Of a stretch of DNA of 64,000 bases, positions 62,701-64,000 are shown one piece after another. A program made the translations under genes and the position numbers. The stretch comes from Bemisia tabaci (Eukaryota; Arthropoda; Insecta; Hemiptera; Aleyrodidae): positions 13,659,480 to 13,723,479 of the forward strand of contig NC_092802.1 in assembly GCF_918797505.1 (NCBI RefSeq). The letters run 5' to 3'. Every line of letters begins with the position of its first letter. The stretch's first letter is position 1. The notes beneath the pieces were generated by a model. The model was not told the origin of the DNA. It worked only from the letters and a program-made list of their open reading frames with translations, and did no database searches.

Positions 62701-64000
62701 AGCAATCCCACATTTTGAAATAATGAGTTTGAATACGTCAATAGGCACCTATCTCAATACATTTTTTTTCCTTTCTACAGCAAAAGATAAAAGACACCAG
62801 AGCATGTTAATATTTACAATGGAGCTCAAAATGAGGATATTTTACCGTGCTTGTTAAAGTACATTATCGTCCGTCTTACTGGACGTTTCCTCATTCAAAT
62901 CTATGAGTAATTACTCCAAAAATTGTCGCTTCTAGAAATCTATCGTTGCCTGGTAAAAAATCTGATTCCGGAGCCCACGTGTATTCCCCCCCCCCCCTTC
63001 ATTTATTTTTACTGATATTTCATTCGTCATATTTTCTGTTGATAAAATAAGTCTAAATTTTGAAAGGTGCACTGAATCAATACAATACTTTTCTTCCTAC
63101 AGCAAGTGAAAAAAGACCTACCCCTCTTCATGCCAACACTGATAGTTGACTCTTTCTTCATCGTCGCTGGATTTCTCACTTTCCAAAGCTGCTACGAACC
63201 AGTTAGAAAGCAGGGCTTAAAGGTGATTCCTCTCATGATATTCAATCGTTGGCTCAGGTAAAGATAGAAAAACTTCCATTCGAATTAACCCGGTACCAGC
63301 ATAGCTTTTAAACTTGCTGGAAAAAGTGCAGAGTGACTAAGTGCATCATAATTAATTTTAAAATTTTAAGCAAAACATCACTAGAGAATTCCATGTATGT
63401 GAACCAAAATTTAAAAAAAATGTATTAAAAGTTATTTTTTCACGCTTAAAAAATGCATTGCTTCTCACCATCTGTAGTTGTTAAAACTAAGATGACCTAT
63501 TCCTAAAATAACTTTAAAATATTAGAATTTTTAAGTCGAGATCATTCTTTCATTCAATTATTCAAACGTCATTGGGTTGAATTAAACGCAGTGGGACGCT
63601 CAATGAAACATTCATTGGAGGTCTATCACATCACAACGTTCCACCAGGGATAGATGTAAAGGAAACCCCACGACTCCAAAAAGGAGCACTTATTTATGAC
63701 GAGGTTCTTTGCTCCATCCATTATAATTTTTTATATAGAATGTCAAACAACAAACAGTGCAAACAAGGCTAAAAACAGGCGTCGGTGGCTCAGGTAATGA
63801 CAAAAACACTTTAATTCGAATTAACCTGGTATTCTATCAACTTCTGAACTCGCCGCCAGATGAGTGCAGAGTAACACAACTGCATGATATTTAATTTTGA
63901 AAATTACGTCAAACACTCCTCCAGAAAAAAATGAACCATGACTAAAAATGAGTTGCTGTTTTCTTTATCAAGCAAGAGAAAGCGCACTGCCCCTCGCCCT
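53641..64000 (+). CDS. nrf-6-like: NRF-6-like gene B, tandem paralogue (5' part; coding exon 1 frameshifted; continues past window)
   Basis: Exons 57,916-58,142, 58,916-59,133, 60,456-60,547, 61,914-62,107 and 63,103-63,257 match gene A exons 2-6 in length (227, 218, 92, 194, 155 nt), phase and protein. They include GQRFHLGHYDECVAI, CVPGACS and AAFGVILGHRLA. Coding exon 1 (ATG 55,901 to 56,139) is 239 nt against 250 in A, an 11-nt loss that breaks the frame after SDVI. Either the gene is a pseudogene, or it starts elsewhere and makes a protein without a signal peptide, or the base loss is an error. Exons 7 onward must lie beyond 64,000. The intact frames of exons 2-6 argue that decay, if real, is recent. 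Confidence 0.85.
53694..53708 (+). promoter_or_regulatory. Four-codon uORF in the leader exon of gene B
   Basis: ATG CGC TTA GAT TGA, at the same offset from the initiator as the uORF of gene A. Confidence 0.45.
54895..55325 (+). pseudogene. 3'-terminal fragment of a non-LTR retrotransposon (LINE) ORF2
   Basis: RTIEMKVLRMIAGF is followed, after a one-base frame change near 55,005, by SDVLGVQDVAKWTSVNRRMW then EHVDRMDEERLANICMTGQP. This is the region C-terminal to reverse transcriptase in many insect LINE ORF2 proteins. There is no RT domain and the fragment is 5'-truncated and broken. It lies in intron 1 of gene B. Confidence 0.8.
55897..56139 (+). pseudogene. nrf-6-like: Gene B coding exon 1, frameshifted
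   Basis: The acceptor CCAG and start codon align with gene A. MMKQWIRTCVQCFILCAILN is a leader like A's. Two deletions of 3 and about 6 nt keep the frame. A 2-nt deletion near 56,016-56,020 (A: GTTTCGGAAAAG, B: ATTGGAAAAG) shifts it. The conserved LCNQQIDSYEKSLQNLTLWA continues in another frame up to CAAA|GTGAGT. Confidence 0.85.
56140..57915. other. Intron between gene B coding exons 1 and 2
   Basis: Contains the 57,454-57,830 MITE. Open frames here are short and unrecognised. Confidence 0.5.
57454..57830. mobile_element. MITE rich in TTGGTAATTTTACC repeats
   Basis: Left GCACTGAAAAAAAATTCTCG and right TGAGATTTTTTTTTCAGCGT are inverted. At least ten TTGGTAA / TTACCAA motifs occur between them. 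GCAT-like duplication flanks the ends. It ends 85 bp before coding exon 2 of gene B and is missing at this place in gene A. Confidence 0.8.
57916..58142 (+). CDS. nrf-6-like: Gene B coding exon 2
   Basis: The acceptor TTTCCTAG|TGAGAG. MREASAMSTSGVLVGQRFHL then HYDECVAIKHAKLAGRYCLA. It ends TTGAAG|GTAAAA. The protein is about 85% identical to A by eye, with all cysteines kept. Confidence 0.93.
58143..58915. other. Intron between gene B coding exons 2 and 3
   Basis: Its first ~150 bp align with gene A's intron on both sides of A's 37,053-37,483 MITE. No gene. Confidence 0.6.
58916..59133 (+). CDS. nrf-6-like: Gene B coding exon 3
   Basis: The acceptor TTGTTACAG|CCGAAC. PNSNWFRMNRTDLFMALCVP then GACSRQDVEETL. 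It ends CTATT|GTAAGT. Nearly identical to A. Confidence 0.95.
59361..59893. mobile_element. MITE of the GCGGGCTGATTATTGAAAC family, split by another MITE
   Basis: Left GTGCTGATCATTGAAATTGA and right ATTTCAACAGTCGGGAG are inverted. Interior GACAAAGAAGACATAGGGAG and CTTCTTTGTCTATAG match 29,789-30,060. The middle is interrupted at 59,487-59,739. Confidence 0.7.
59487..59739. mobile_element. MITE, GGACCGCGTTTAGCAGAAA family, nested copy
   Basis: Left GGACCGCGTTAAACAGAAAG and right CTTTCTGTTTAACGCGGTCC are inverted. AACT occurs immediately on both sides (59,483-59,486 and 59,740-59,743), a likely 4-bp target duplication inside the outer MITE. Confidence 0.9.
59894..60455. other. Intron between gene B exons 3 and 4, old repeat
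   Basis: 60,010-60,210 is shared with 7,120-7,330. GGTAGTGTAGTGGTTAGGCA at 60,219-60,238 resembles a tRNA A-box region, but no B box follows at the right distance. Confidence 0.45.
60456..60547 (+). CDS. nrf-6-like: Gene B coding exon 4 (first membrane span)
   Basis: The acceptor AAATTAG|ATGCATT. CILLILSAFSLLATLYQL is the membrane helix. It ends AAAAAAG|GTAACA. 92 nt as in A. Confidence 0.9.
60588..60862. mobile_element. MITE, GCGGGCTGATTATTGAAAC family, in gene B intron 4
   Basis: Left AGTGGTCAATTATTGAAATG and right CAATGTCAATGATCAGCCCG are inverted. Gene A has only a short CAGCGGGCTGATTATCGGAA remnant at the same place (41,646), so the insertion predates the A/B duplication. Confidence 0.7.
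60863..61913. other. Intron between gene B exons 4 and 5
   Basis: A GC-rich patch (61,220-61,310) resembles 39,657-39,740 in gene A. Homopolymer runs lie at 61,008-61,022 (T) and 61,610-61,620 (G). No gene. Confidence 0.5.
61914..62107 (+). CDS. nrf-6-like: Gene B coding exon 5 (acyltransferase-3 start)
   Basis: The acceptor TTTTACAG|GTGCTT. MVILDMFKVTAAFGVILGHR keeps the GH histidine. It ends GAATCG|GTATGT. 194 nt as in A. Confidence 0.93.
62108..63102. other. Intron between gene B exons 5 and 6
   Basis: Alignable with gene A's intron 5 (for example the GTTGCCTG(A/G)T(G/A)AAAAAT stretch) but lacking A's MITE and GATCGATTCACGG repeats. A C run of about 10 lies at 62,988-62,997. Confidence 0.6.
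63103..63257 (+). CDS. nrf-6-like: Gene B coding exon 6 (3' part A-derived)
   Basis: The acceptor CTTCCTACAG|CAAGTG. QVKKDLPLFMPTLIVDSFFI differs from A in two residues (VE in A, ID here). From 63,151 on it is identical to A. It ends GGCTCAG|GTAAAG at 63,257. Confidence 0.93.
63151..63784. repeat. 634-bp patch copied from gene A (43,688-44,321)
   Basis: Aligned at a constant offset of 19,463 with no indels, I find one mismatch (C at 43,875, T at 63,338). Upstream of 63,151 the two genes differ at many sites (for example CTGGTCGTCGAG against CTGATAGTTGAC). Downstream of 63,784 the sequence jumps to diverged B intron. Confidence 0.93.
63786..63793 (+). pseudogene. Leftover end of gene B's original exon 6
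   Basis: TGGCTCAG followed by GTAATG is B's own exon-6 end and donor. The next bases (ATTCGAATTAACCTGGTA and onward) are diverged intron homologous to gene A from 43,801. Only the last eight exon bases remain, after the inserted patch. It could act as a cryptic donor. Confidence 0.8.
63794..64000. other. Gene B intron 6, native part, to window end
   Basis: Diverged homologue of gene A intron 6 (43,795 onward). Exon 7 of gene B is not reached. Confidence 0.7.

Overview
This window is animal nuclear DNA, almost certainly insect and probably hemipteran (whitefly-like; the species is an inference). The evidence is AT-rich sequence, GT-AG introns, TCAGTY-type initiators, a short (CCTAA)n run matching the insect telomere motif, and many short palindromic transposons. 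An invertebrate-type mitochondrial cox1 fragment sits inside an intron.

Layout. (1) 1-20,389, minus strand: the 5' part of a natriuretic-peptide-receptor-like gene (ANF-receptor ectodomain; receptor guanylate cyclase/NPR family). Three coding exons fit in phase (18,583-20,389; 9,745-9,925; 2,492-2,712) and the gene runs off the left edge. Its first exon carries a signal peptide, a long 21-residue repeat tract and a furin-like RQKR site before the ligand-binding domain. The two introns (8.7 and 7.0 kb) hold only repeats. (2) 20,390-34,120: intergenic DNA with a 1.34-kb foldback element, a ~230-bp higher-order tandem array, a CpG-rich block and several MITEs. (3) 34,125-50,744, plus strand: a complete nose-resistant-to-fluoxetine (NRF-6/acyltransferase-3) gene, called gene A here. 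It has a 90-nt 5'UTR exon and 13 coding exons that join in phase to 738 codons plus stop. (4) 53,641 to the window end, plus strand: a tandem paralogue, gene B. Its 5'UTR exon and six coding exons are present and the rest lies beyond the window. Exons 2-6 of B have exactly the same lengths and phases as in A, but coding exon 1 of B has a net frameshift.

Relationships. A and B came from one tandem duplication that carried the promoter, the initiator, a 90-nt leader exon and a four-codon uORF. Because the copies are alignable, several insertions can be dated after the duplication: in A a tRNA-derived SINE and five MITEs, in B a TGGTAA-rich MITE and a nested MITE pair. Late in B, 634 bp are 633/634 identical to A (end of exon 6 plus the first 527 nt of intron 6) although flanking sequence is clearly diverged. 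That patch ends in the loop of an imperfect hairpin present in A, and the original end of B's exon 6 survives just after it. This looks like a very recent templated copy event, or an assembly chimera that needs excluding.

The NRF proteins are predicted multi-pass membrane proteins with a secreted-side cysteine-rich NRF domain and an acyltransferase-3 core. The receptor gene is transcribed divergently from them and nothing in the sequence links their functions.
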